DNA of 64,000 bases. Origin: Adiantum capillus-veneris (Eukaryota; Streptophyta; Polypodiopsida; Polypodiales; Pteridaceae). The stretch lies in contig CM043956.1 in NCBI GenBank assembly GCA_014529385.2, forward strand, positions 60,647,120-60,711,119, given 5' to 3'. The notes beneath the pieces are model-generated. The model was not told the origin of the DNA, ran no database searches, and worked only from the letters and a program-made list of their open reading frames with translations. Shown here piece by piece: positions 61,758 to 64,000 of this stretch. Numbering within the stretch: the stretch's first letter is position 1; every line of letters starts with the position of its first letter. Made by a program: the position numbers and the translations under genes.

Positions 61758-64000
61758 TTTTGGTTGTGCAGGTGAATGCTGTAGGTGCATCTATGCTTGA
61801 GTATGTCGCTGATTTTGGGAAGCCTTGGGCTCCAGTGTCAGCAGCCATCGTTGCTTGTGTTCCGAAGACTATTCATCGTGATGGAGAGGATGATTTGAAT
61901 TTTGAAATAACGTCTGAAGAGATAGTGGTTGCTTTAAAAGAGGGCTTGAATGGGGCTTTGATTCCTGAGCCTGAGGTATGTTTGAATGCACCGCCCATTT
62001 TTTTTTCTTTACCTCACTATCTTAGTTCGTATGTTGAAATCTTCCTCACCATCAAGGTCATATATGCCCCATGCACTTTCTTGTTTTTTTTTGTCCCTTG
62101 GTTATGGTCTAGTTTTAAGGAGGGTATTCAAGACATCTTTTGTAACTCATGCCTAATTTGATTTTTGCAGTTGGAGGTTCCAAAGGAATTGATTTCTAAG
62201 TCGAAGCTTGCAGAACTCAAACTGAAACACAAACCGTCCTTTGCAAAAGAATACGACGAGGCCACTGGCATTAGTCAGCTAAAGTTGTCGAATGGCATCC
62301 ACGTTAATTATAAAGTAAAAAATTTGAATCATAAACCTCAAAGGTCAAGTTTGACGCATTGTTAATTTTGCTGGATTCTCTTTTTGCTGCAAAAACTGGG
62401 ACAGAGAGCATTTGTCTGTGGTATCATCTTGGGGGGAAGTCAACATCTTGAAGGTCCTCTTAATGACCCAACCCAATCCTCTGCAGTGGTCACCTGAGCG
62501 AAAAACAGTACCAACAACAAAGCCCCCTCCCCCCCCCCCCCCTTCCACCCCCAAAATATATATATATATATATATATAAATAAAAACCTCCTCCAAAAAG
62601 AAAAAGAAAAAAAAACGCCTACACAAAAATACCCCAAATCCCTTTCAACCCCCGCCTTTTATTTTATTTTCCCTTGGGCGGTATCATAAAAAAAATTTGC
62701 TAGCCATAGACTCTGCTCAAGTGGTTGAATCTTTTTGGACTTCGGAGGTCCCATACTAGGCCATGCCATTAATGCAGTGGGAATCATTGAATCAATAGCA
62801 ATTAGACCTGCTTGAGGGAGTTCGTACACAGAACATCTTGAAAGAATCCCCAGAGCAGGAGATTCTATCCATCTAAACTCGAAAGCTAGGATTTGACCTT
62901 TCCGTCAATAGGTGTCACCAACGCATTTACAAGGGCCTAGAGATGAGTCACGGATTGGTATTTGAGTAATCTTACCCATTGGTAAACTCCGTCTTGTGGT
63001 CGGATCGTTAGTGAACTCAACCTTGTTGGAATCTGCTGGTTATAGAACAAGTTAATTCAGAGAAGTTTTTTGGAAAGGATTAGGCTCGATAAATGGTTCC
63101 CCAGGAATCAAGTTTATCAAAATGATGCTTTTCTCAAGTTATGTTATTTGTGCGAATTTGCCAGATTTACTACCAATAATGCGTAAAACTTTTAAGCTTG
63201 TGCACTGAGTTGGATCTCTTCTGTATTATGTAAAAAAGGCAAAGGCCCAGAGCAGTTTTTGGTAGACTCCTTGGTGTGTGTATGAAGAGGCAATGTGTAG
63301 AAGTTTCTCTCGACAACAAGAGGCATTAGTTTACCCATGAGGAAAATATTTTGTCCCAAGTTTAAAGAGATCCTTATCTTCTTTCTTGGACTGTTGTAAT
63401 TCATACAGAAATCTTCCAATGAGGCCAGGGGCGGGGTCATGCGGCTTGTTGTTCCTGGTGGAAGAGCACGTGAGACAGCTGAAGCCAGTGGTGCTGTTAC
63501 TGTTGGCATGCGTACATTAAGCGAGGGTGGAACAGTTGGCTCCTTTGCACGAGAACAGGCATAACTATTTTTGAACAGCTTATTATCATGATTGTCTCAT
63601 CTTATGTTAGGTTACCATTCTAATTGTTGCCACATCATGCCTCTAGGTGGAGCTATTCTGTGTCAACAACCTAATTAATTGTGTTCTTGAAGCTGATGAA
63701 GAGTTTCTCTGTATGGACTTCCATTTCACTTTAAGAGATGGTGGTATGCGTGCTACTTTTCAATTGCTTCACATGATCTTGGAGGTAGATACTGTTGCTT
63801 TTCTGTTTTTTGGGTTTTTGTGAGTAGCTCTACACTGGCCTTTTTTTATGAATTTGTGCAGCACAACATTTGGAAAGAGGATGCTTTTGAAAGGGCGAAA
63901 CAGCTCTACTTTACATTTTATCGAGCAATGCCAAAGAGCCTTGAGCGAGCGACTGCCAATCGACTGATGTGCACAATGCTGGGGGGTGAGGGGCGCTTTG
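19107..64000 (+). CDS. SPP: Stromal processing peptidase gene (partial, 10 exons, central part)
   Basis: Chloroplast stromal processing peptidase is a zinc metallopeptidase of the M16 (pitrilysin) family that removes transit peptides from imported precursors in the stroma. Ten phase-0 exons add up to about 574 residues, against roughly 1,200-1,250 for the usual plant protein. They keep conserved blocks in family order: [108 protein letters not shown] and KSLERATA. The HXXEH zinc site belongs to the N-terminal domain and must be encoded left of this window; the C terminus lies to the right. No stops or frameshifts occur in the exons and splice sites are usable, so the gene is probably active despite introns of at least 19.1, 9.7 and 30.3 kb filled with transposons. 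Family assignment is from remembered homologues; splice sites are read from the sequence. Confidence 0.9.
19410..19706 (+). CDS. SPP: SPP exon b (99 codons)
   Basis: Starts AAFGK after TTGAAG and ends FSLSLFCK before GTAAGC. The first half is a low-conservation Pro/Ala linker; the second half has the conserved block [16 protein letters not shown] and [10 protein letters not shown]. The preceding intron is only 114 bp, is a multiple of three and contains no in-frame stop, so it could be retained without a frameshift. Confidence 0.85.
19707..21199 (+). other. SPP intron, 1.5 kb, no recognised element
   Basis: Flanked by GTAAGC and TTGATGCAG. AT-rich sequence with no coding similarity that I recognise. 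A short alternating purine-pyrimidine stretch GTGTGCGCGCACACGCAGACACAC lies near 20927-20950 and could adopt Z-DNA, but nothing else stands out. Confidence 0.6.
21200..21301 (+). CDS. SPP: SPP exon c (34 codons)
   Basis: ACACCTGTACAAAAAG starts after a TTGATGCAG acceptor and the exon ends NNRYK before GTATGA. It encodes [16 protein letters not shown] followed by [18 protein letters not shown], a strongly conserved SPP stretch. The next intron is 9.7 kb and holds LINE-H and LINE-I. Confidence 0.92.
21803..21870. repeat. (TG)n(AG)n compound microsatellite, tail of LINE-H
   Basis: About 18 TG units then about 16 AG units, joined directly to the 3' hairpin of LINE-H. Confidence 0.9.
21879..21910 (-). 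promoter_or_regulatory. LINE-H 3' two-stem hairpin
   Basis: Outer stem GUCCU/AGGAC (5 bp, differing from GUCU/AGAC elsewhere but compensated) and inner AGGUCA/UGGCCU with a GCCU loop. Confidence 0.7.
22068..22832 (-). CDS. LINE-H ORF1 protein, intact
   Basis: 254 codons from ATG ([15 protein letters not shown]) to a stop, no interruption. Residues about 30-75 form a coiled coil ([21 protein letters not shown] and on). An acidic linker follows, then an RRM-like fold from about 120 ([29 protein letters not shown]). The C-terminal domain is [19 protein letters not shown] plus [17 protein letters not shown], clearly the same as LINE-D and LINE-L ORF1 ends. Predicted RNA-binding chaperone. It lies antisense in an SPP intron. 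Confidence 0.85.
   Translation of the reverse strand: MTGKQKKTFADILTQPDRIPPPIIKPTGWESYLLQEMKKLQNELSLVKQELQKKEEHIADLQTKVQELTTKQTAMEELPPKDEEDQSTAKVTPQSFSDEVLSIIKEKERVQSIERHIQIGGLPDGWDTQRHEDEQDESEYTVETDTLTKRLSRVLPFIDLGEPMHVEVKGKQAKIFYYDMKEKIAVMKQTRSLKGTSVWISDELTPTQLKDRSTELEKVGEARKKGKWAVYRGGRAIIRDFVNKSPQAQETKET
22857..23149. repeat. G run, GC-rich and (GA)n low-complexity block
   Basis: G run to 22882, perfect palindrome GGGGGGATCCCCCC at 22905-22918, inverted CCCCC-TT-GGGGG just after, then GCGAGCAGG-type words, (GA)n at about 23012-23029, (CA)n and (GA)n at 23091-23140. Same style as the blocks at 6956-7346 and 8606-9002, again beside the 5' end of a LINE. Confidence 0.75.
23553..24110 (+). 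pseudogene. LINE-I endonuclease remnant
   Basis: [28 protein letters not shown] (catalytic Glu context), then [14 protein letters not shown] and [17 protein letters not shown] in other frames, as in plant L1 endonucleases. Several stops. Confidence 0.7.
24885..25811 (+). pseudogene. LINE-I reverse transcriptase remnant
   Basis: [17 protein letters not shown], then [45 protein letters not shown] and [14 protein letters not shown]. The YADD box is intact, but stops at 25023 and 25170 and frame changes kill the ORF. Confidence 0.88.
26040..27076 (+). pseudogene. LINE-I ORF2 C terminus with zinc-binding RT domain
   Basis: Broken frames ending in [20 protein letters not shown], the C-x2-C...H...C pattern of the zf-RVT domain that follows plant L1 reverse transcriptases. 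Confidence 0.7.
27039..27311 (-). other. Acidic 90-codon open frame, unknown
   Basis: [19 protein letters not shown] then a Ser/Asp/Glu-rich stretch ([19 protein letters not shown]). I recognise no family. Its 3' end overlaps the end of LINE-I. Could be an exon piece carried by the neighbouring LTR-like element, or chance. Confidence 0.25.
27312..27720 (+). repeat. LTR-like remnant with telomere-like words
   Basis: Contains five AACCCTA-type words (27353-27415), a bZIP-type TGACGTGGC (about 27453), a TATA-like TTTAAATATGAGG (about 27573) and AAATACCGAAAGGGGCGCCA at 27670-27689. The 25-base segment 27665-27689 is identical to the complement of 50472-50496 in Gypsy-1, and both are followed within 3-6 bases by TTTGGGGCC. 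This suggests a retrotransposon R/U5/leader. Borders not determined. Confidence 0.45.
27721..29150. other. Intron sequence, old repeat
   Basis: Contains the second copy of the dispersed repeat (28315-28690; see 17905-18330), a short (GT)n at about 28050 and (ATT)n at about 28705. No gene seen. Confidence 0.5.
29151..30400 (+). pseudogene. Decayed gag-like sequence, partly duplicated
   Basis: One frame at 29427-29480 reads [16 protein letters not shown], with zinc-knuckle spacing C-x2-C-x4-C-x4-C (Cys in place of His). Two diverged copies of a segment occur at about 29625-29830 and 30125-30340 (CAGGTTTATAGAGGCAGGGATTC against CAAGTTTACAGATGCAGGGATCC; AGTATGAGGAGA in both). Probably remains of LTR-retrotransposon gag. 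Weak. Confidence 0.35.
31009..31143 (+). CDS. SPP: SPP exon d (45 codons)
   Basis: Runs from [20 protein letters not shown] to [10 protein letters not shown]. The acceptor is TGTGACAG and the donor is GTAGTT. The [10 protein letters not shown] block matches the start of the second structural domain of SPP. It is separated from the next exon by a short 71-bp intron. Confidence 0.92.
31215..31439 (+). CDS. SPP: SPP exon e (75 codons)
   Basis: Acceptor TTTGCCAG, donor GTAAGA. Encodes [35 protein letters not shown] and [17 protein letters not shown], the most conserved segment visible. The following intron is 30,332 bp. Confidence 0.94.
31440..32216 (+). other. Unremarkable intron start
   Basis: First 777 bases of the 30-kb intron. 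No element or coding similarity seen. Confidence 0.5.
32248..32278 (-). promoter_or_regulatory. LINE-J 3' two-stem hairpin
   Basis: Outer GUCU/AGAC, inner AGGUCA/UGGCCU, loop UUU. The tail has decayed to GAGAAAAGAGAGAAGAGTGA. Confidence 0.6.
32424..32860 (-). pseudogene. LINE-J ORF2 C-terminal tail with PIP box
   Basis: Frames [32 protein letters not shown] and [34 protein letters not shown]. One frameshift lies between the PIP box and the Arg-rich tail. Confidence 0.8.
32684..32707 (-). other. PIP-box codons, LINE-J
   Basis: Encodes Q-S-R-I-T-D-F-F. Confidence 0.75.
33378..34292 (-). pseudogene. LINE-J reverse transcriptase, catalytic box mutated
   Basis: 304 open codons: [76 protein letters not shown] and [20 protein letters not shown] is YAYD (first catalytic Asp lost) and QGCP is QGYP. 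So it reads open but should be inactive. Confidence 0.9.
34470..35571 (-). pseudogene. LINE-J endonuclease and linker
   Basis: Frames [49 protein letters not shown], then [19 protein letters not shown] and [18 protein letters not shown]. The N-terminal half (35340-35571) is frameshifted and ends at the LINE-K junction, so the WNCNG start is missing. Confidence 0.8.
35572..36192 (+). pseudogene. LINE-K ORF1 C-terminal part
   Basis: About 205 open codons to a stop at 36190: [57 protein letters not shown]. No recognised domain. It overlaps the ORF2 start ATG (36189) by a few bases. No own start codon is seen; the apparent one lies in LINE-J sequence. Confidence 0.6.
36189..36960 (+). pseudogene. 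LINE-K endonuclease domain
   Basis: [16 protein letters not shown] then TAG at codon 17; later frames give [56 protein letters not shown] and [19 protein letters not shown]. Asp/Asn and Glu motifs are visible, but the ORF is broken. Confidence 0.85.
38420..38426 (+). promoter_or_regulatory. TATA box of the putative solo LTR
   Basis: GAGCTATAAAAGCATC; about 890 bases upstream of the AATAAA signal, which fits a U3/R/U5 layout. Confidence 0.45.
39309..39355 (+). terminator. Poly(A) signal and hairpin of the putative solo LTR
   Basis: AATAAA at 39309-39314 followed by a perfect 9-bp stem GGGGACCAG (39330-39338) / CTGGTCCCC (39347-39355) with an 8-base loop. Confidence 0.45.
39491..40330 (+). 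pseudogene. LINE-K reverse transcriptase
   Basis: [73 protein letters not shown], then in the next frame [40 protein letters not shown] and [12 protein letters not shown]. The FADD-type box reads FEDD. At least one frameshift (about 39850). Confidence 0.88.
41733..42437 (+). pseudogene. LINE-K ORF2 C terminus, zf-RVT domain
   Basis: 234 open codons. [38 protein letters not shown] (zinc-binding C-x2-C...H...C), [30 protein letters not shown]. Typical end of plant L1 ORF2. Upstream part 40330-41730 is in pieces ([31 protein letters not shown]). Confidence 0.8.
42580..43688 (-). mobile_element. LINE-L, segment 1 (ORF2 C terminus to RT)
   Basis: Family I relative. Begins inside the Cys/His region, so the PIP box and 3' UTR are missing where LINE-K ends. 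Contains [55 protein letters not shown] (YADD intact) and [16 protein letters not shown]. Frame broken several times. Continues at 51868 after Gypsy-1. Confidence 0.88.
43693..44943 (-). repeat. Gypsy-1 3' LTR (left copy)
   Basis: Sense start TGTCCAGGAGG at 44943; ends GGGGTTTTTG at 43693, with four extra bases TATA before the target duplication. Near-identical to 50610-51862. Confidence 0.9.
44944..44955 (-). other. Gypsy-1 polypurine tract
   Basis: Sense AAGGGTGGGGTG immediately before the 3' LTR start TGTCC. Confidence 0.7.
45253..46965 (-). CDS. Gypsy-1 RNase H end, integrase and chromodomain
   Basis: 570 open codons, the longest undamaged part. RNase H/tether residues [14 protein letters not shown] and [15 protein letters not shown]2C2 zinc site ([20 protein letters not shown]); catalytic triad contexts [20 protein letters not shown] and [13 protein letters not shown]-like [33 protein letters not shown]-terminal chromodomain ([21 protein letters not shown]) should steer integration to marked chromatin. 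In frame with the upstream part but separated by one TAG. Confidence 0.92.
   Translation of the reverse strand: MLAVIHALTSWKHYLLGADFVVQTDHQTLRYFLTQTKLSEKHMRWANILSMFHFQIVHVQGKKNVVADALSRKPQISAVSIPYHCELDEMKTQYAEDSDFSRIYDQLVDGQHHEHYMLKNDFLMMHGKLCVTKQLRPKILMESHAPPYAGHRGIDATVKGVEAFFYWPTLRQDVDTFVRSCLVCQKVKFDRQKQPGLLQPLPIPDRPWESIAMDFIFDLPRTQTGNDGIWTIICRFSKQAHFIPVRKKIKPQHMVKIFMSNIFKYHGMPQSIVSDRDPRMTSLFWKALFENMGTTLKFSSSFHPQTDGQSEEANSIVLDLLKCYVSEHKATWEHHLPLVEYAYNNTVHTSTGKAPFEIVEGGKKVPPILQTKDKIFEADKYVQDMDETYRKIKIALEKTQAKQKKAADHHHRELVFSLGDWVLLRFEKARLRKRKDKERLFPKLSMRYYGPFQISEKISDVAYRLKLPEGWKIHNAFHVSLLRSFVGDVPENMLDEEQPEVEELDEILVLEQILAHKERKVRAKVARRYLVKFKNYPSLDAKWMEESELLDSPQLLQLYLEAFQMEPTVT
46975..49035 (-). 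pseudogene. Gypsy-1 zinc knuckle, protease and reverse transcriptase
   Basis: Same frame as gag. The zinc knuckle [14 protein letters not shown] is followed by TAG (48700-48702). Protease region [19 protein letters not shown]: the catalytic D-S/T-G motif is APG here, so protease activity is doubtful. [50 protein letters not shown] and [11 protein letters not shown] (catalytic DD kept). Next is the start of RNase H ([20 protein letters not shown]), ending at a single TAG (46975-46977) with the frame continuing. Confidence 0.9.
49054..50334 (-). pseudogene. Gypsy-1 gag (capsid)
   Basis: Starts at 50334 ([10 protein letters not shown]). A Gln/Pro-rich N-terminal part with Gly/Met/Tyr-rich stretches, then a TAG at 49627-49629 in the same frame, then the capsid-type retrotransposon gag domain ([62 protein letters not shown]). 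Ends in an in-frame TAA at 49054-49056. No frameshift. Gag would form the cytoplasmic particle. Confidence 0.85.
50335..50609 (-). other. Gypsy-1 leader
   Basis: Between 5' LTR and gag. Contains AATAAAG and AAATACCGAAAGGGGCGCCA (complement of 50472-50491), shared with 27665-27689, followed by TTTGGGGCC. No obvious initiator-Met tRNA primer site directly at the LTR edge. Confidence 0.6.
50610..51862 (-). repeat. Gypsy-1 5' LTR (right copy)
   Basis: Sense start TGTCACCAGGAGG at 51862; a 2-base insertion relative to the other LTR. Ends GGGGTTTTTG at 50610. An about 139-codon open frame found in both LTRs (44185-44604, 51102-51521) is shared only because the LTRs are copies. Confidence 0.9.
51868..53084 (-). 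mobile_element. LINE-L, segment 2 (RT to linker)
   Basis: Directly continues segment 1 on the other side of Gypsy-1: [53 protein letters not shown] and [20 protein letters not shown]. The linker region to 53084 has stops. Interrupted by Gypsy-2 at 53085. Confidence 0.88.
53085..53469 (+). repeat. Gypsy-2 5' LTR
   Basis: TGTTATGTCCCGCTC ... CGTTCGTTTCA; TATA box at 53194. GC-rich with several inverted GGCCGGCC-like words. Confidence 0.95.
53194..53200 (+). promoter_or_regulatory. TATA box of the Gypsy-2 LTR
   Basis: ATTATTATAAAAGGGAGG, at the same offset (109 bases) in both LTRs. Confidence 0.7.
53470..53482 (+). other. Gypsy-2 primer binding site
   Basis: TGGTGTCAGAGCC directly after the LTR; one change from the common plant TGGTATCAGAGC site complementary to initiator Met tRNA. 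Confidence 0.8.
53483..54468 (+). other. Gypsy-2 leader with (GA)n and short tandem repeats
   Basis: Contains (CA)n(GA)n at 53803-53861 and three copies of a GGGAGCAGCCAGCGTG-type word about 35 bases apart (53880-53960). No gene recognised. Confidence 0.6.
54469..55430 (+). pseudogene. Gypsy-2 gag
   Basis: Likely start ATG at 54469 ([15 protein letters not shown]). After a frame change a coiled-coil stretch follows ([36 protein letters not shown]), then the gag capsid domain ([55 protein letters not shown]). Several frameshifts and a TAG in WWRDMT*K. Non-functional. Confidence 0.8.
55410..56564 (+). pseudogene. Gypsy-2 zinc knuckle, protease, RT start
   Basis: 384 open codons. [14 protein letters not shown] zinc knuckle; protease [19 protein letters not shown] (D-S-G-A changed to D-N-A-S) and [12 protein letters not shown] start [42 protein letters not shown]. 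Ends RMDDLID at a TGA that replaces a conserved Arg codon (a CGA to TGA CpG-type change), followed in frame by [16 protein letters not shown]. Confidence 0.9.
56565..57653 (+). pseudogene. Gypsy-2 RT and RNase H
   Basis: [37 protein letters not shown] (catalytic DD) and [19 protein letters not shown], then a frame change; RNase [41 protein letters not shown] and [14 protein letters not shown]. The tether motif TDH has decayed to TYH. Confidence 0.9.
57654..59130 (+). pseudogene. Gypsy-2 integrase with chromodomain
   Basis: Zinc site [15 protein letters not shown] with [45 protein letters not shown] and [17 protein letters not shown] (D, D, E contexts); [21 protein letters not shown] and [14 protein letters not shown]; chromodomain [20 protein letters not shown]. 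Frameshifts at about 58160 and stops at about 58442. The last 209 codons (58501-59130) are open. Confidence 0.9.
59129..59140 (+). other. Gypsy-2 polypurine tract
   Basis: AAGGGGGGAAGT one base before the 3' LTR, overlapping the end of pol. Confidence 0.8.
59142..59526 (+). repeat. Gypsy-2 3' LTR
   Basis: Same length and termini as the 5' copy; TATAAAA at 59251-59257. Confidence 0.95.
59535..60275 (-). pseudogene. LINE-L endonuclease, cut by Gypsy-2
   Basis: [60 protein letters not shown] and [12 protein letters not shown], about 225 residues open until just before the Gypsy-2 border; the rest of the domain is on segment 2. The upstream ATGA overlap start (60306-60309) leads to a TGA after three codons in this copy, so MATWNC would need its own initiation. 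Confidence 0.85.
60306..61220 (-). pseudogene. LINE-L ORF1, frameshifted
   Basis: N-terminal frame from ATG at 61220 ([20 protein letters not shown]) with a coiled coil ([20 protein letters not shown]). The C-terminal frame 60306-60614 has [51 protein letters not shown] and [18 protein letters not shown]. Frame changes between about 60620 and 60880. Same domain order as the LINE-D and LINE-H ORF1. Confidence 0.85.
61242..61276. repeat. (GA)n, preceded by (TG)n
   Basis: TG repeat (61222-61241) then GA repeat, inside or at the 5' end of LINE-L ORF1; followed by GGA and GAA triplet repeats. Confidence 0.85.
61309..61380 (-). mobile_element. LINE-M: 3' terminus only (about 70 bp)
   Basis: AATTTTTAACGTC then a hairpin and about 35 bases ending before another (GA)n. 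It has the same design as the other LINE 3' ends but its own stem sequence, and is enclosed by (GA)n-type tracts on both sides. Confidence 0.6.
61320..61344 (-). promoter_or_regulatory. LINE-M 3' hairpin
   Basis: Sense inner stem UGGGA/UCCCA, outer GUC/GAC, followed by GUUAAAAAUUC. A different stem sequence in the same position as other copies. Confidence 0.55.
61381..61432. repeat. (GA)n tract
   Basis: About 26 GA units between LINE-M and the minisatellite. Confidence 0.9.
61436..61695. repeat. 31-bp minisatellite with 62-bp alternation
   Basis: About eight imperfect copies of a 30-32 bp unit starting GAAACCCTAAAAACAGC. Unit ends alternate between GTGAC and TTTC, giving a two-unit higher-order repeat. 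Each copy contains CTAAA or CTGAA, similar to plant branch-point sequences. Confidence 0.8.
61700..61755. repeat. (GA)n tract just before the SPP exon f acceptor
   Basis: About 27 GA units ending 16 bases before the splice acceptor. Confidence 0.9.
61772..61975 (+). CDS. SPP: SPP exon f (68 codons)
   Basis: [21 protein letters not shown] through ALIPEPE, donor GTATGT. The acceptor GGTTTTTGGTTGTGCAG lies immediately after a (GA)n tract, leaving only about 16 nt of polypyrimidine-like sequence. Joins in phase with exon e across the 30-kb intron. Confidence 0.9.
62171..62314 (+). CDS. SPP: SPP exon g (48 codons)
   Basis: [20 protein letters not shown] to SNGIHVNYK after ATTTTTGCAG. The donor is AAA|GTAAAA, which is weak at the exon side but otherwise GT-type. 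The block E[12 protein letters not shown] is typical of M16 second-domain starts. Confidence 0.9.
62315..63408 (+). other. SPP intron, 1.1 kb
   Basis: Contains a C run near 62528-62541, an (AT)n microsatellite near 62558-62578 and A-rich low-complexity sequence to about 62700. The remainder shows nothing I recognise. Confidence 0.6.
63409..63558 (+). CDS. SPP: SPP exon h (50 codons), GC donor
   Basis: [20 protein letters not shown] through [11 protein letters not shown] after TTCATACAG. The exon must end at CAG (63556-63558) because the next conserved residues are [10 protein letters not shown]; the intron therefore starts with GCATAA, a GC-AG intron. No nearby GT would keep the conserved protein. 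Confidence 0.88.
63647..63784 (+). CDS. SPP: SPP exon i (46 codons)
   Basis: [20 protein letters not shown] to LLHMILE after GCCTCTAG; donor GTAGAT. Contains [20 protein letters not shown], conserved in SPP. Confidence 0.92.
63862..64000 (+). CDS. SPP: SPP exon j (partial at window edge)
   Basis: [46 protein letters not shown] after TTGTGCAG. Open to the right edge of the window (46 codons plus one base). Confidence 0.9.

Larger units (their letters stand above)
31440..61771 (+). other. SPP intron of 30.3 kb packed with transposons
   Basis: Bounded by GAT|GTAAGA and TTGTGCAG|GTG with phase-0 exons of the same protein on both sides. Contents: unremarkable sequence 31440-32216, LINE-J, LINE-K with a solo LTR, LINE-L split by Gypsy-1 and Gypsy-2, LINE-M and a minisatellite. 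Confidence 0.85.

Overview
The window looks like nuclear DNA of a land plant with a large, transposon-rich genome. A fern is my best guess (roughly 50%), because of very long introns, AP-endonuclease LINEs, chromoviruses and an unmistakable plastid protein gene. No RNA gene, CRISPR array or bacterial feature was seen.

Only one host gene is present. It runs on the plus strand from 19107 to the right edge and encodes the central 574 residues of the chloroplast stromal processing peptidase (SPP, M16 zinc metallopeptidase). Ten exons can be placed, all in phase 0, with no stops and with usable splice sites (one intron is GC-AG). The N-terminal zinc-site exons lie left of the window and the C-terminal exons right of it. 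Introns are huge: at least 19.1 kb upstream of the first visible exon, 9.7 kb (21302-31008) and 30.3 kb (31440-61771). Everything else is intron content, nearly all transposable elements.

1-17.3 kb: a chain of minus-strand LINE copies (A to G), most 5'-truncated, separated by (GA)n tracts, a 135-base C run and GC-rich low-complexity DNA. LINE-A has an ORF2 open to the window edge. LINE-D (9049-13786) is the most complete copy. LINE-G carries a 156-bp MITE. 17.3-19.1 kb: old repeats and a Copia protease remnant. 21.8-22.9 kb: LINE-H, an ORF1-only 'half-LINE' with an intact ORF. 23.1-27.1 kb: plus-strand decayed LINE-I. 27.1-31 kb: LTR-like and gag-like remnants.

32.2-61.4 kb (inside the 30-kb intron): minus-strand LINE-J; plus-strand poly(A)-tailed LINE-K (35572-42579) carrying a probable solo LTR (37503-39490); then minus-strand LINE-L, split into three pieces by two chromodomain Ty3/Gypsy elements. 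Gypsy-1 (43689-51862, minus) has about 1.25-kb LTRs; Gypsy-2 (53085-59526, plus) has 385-bp LTRs with a perfect GGCTC duplication. LTR divergence counted by eye (about 1.7% versus about 7.5%) makes Gypsy-2 older. A 31-bp minisatellite and a (GA)n tract sit directly before SPP exon 6.

The most interesting signals are in the minus-strand LINEs: (1) a 3'-terminal two-stem RNA hairpin followed by a (TC)n rather than poly(A) tail, conserved with compensatory changes at nine loci; (2) a PCNA-interaction (PIP-box) motif Q-x-x-I/L-T-D-F/L-F near the ORF2 C terminus in five copies; (3) the ORF1-only derivative with the same 3' hairpin; (4) ORF1 and ORF2 of LINE-D lying in one frame separated by a single amber codon.
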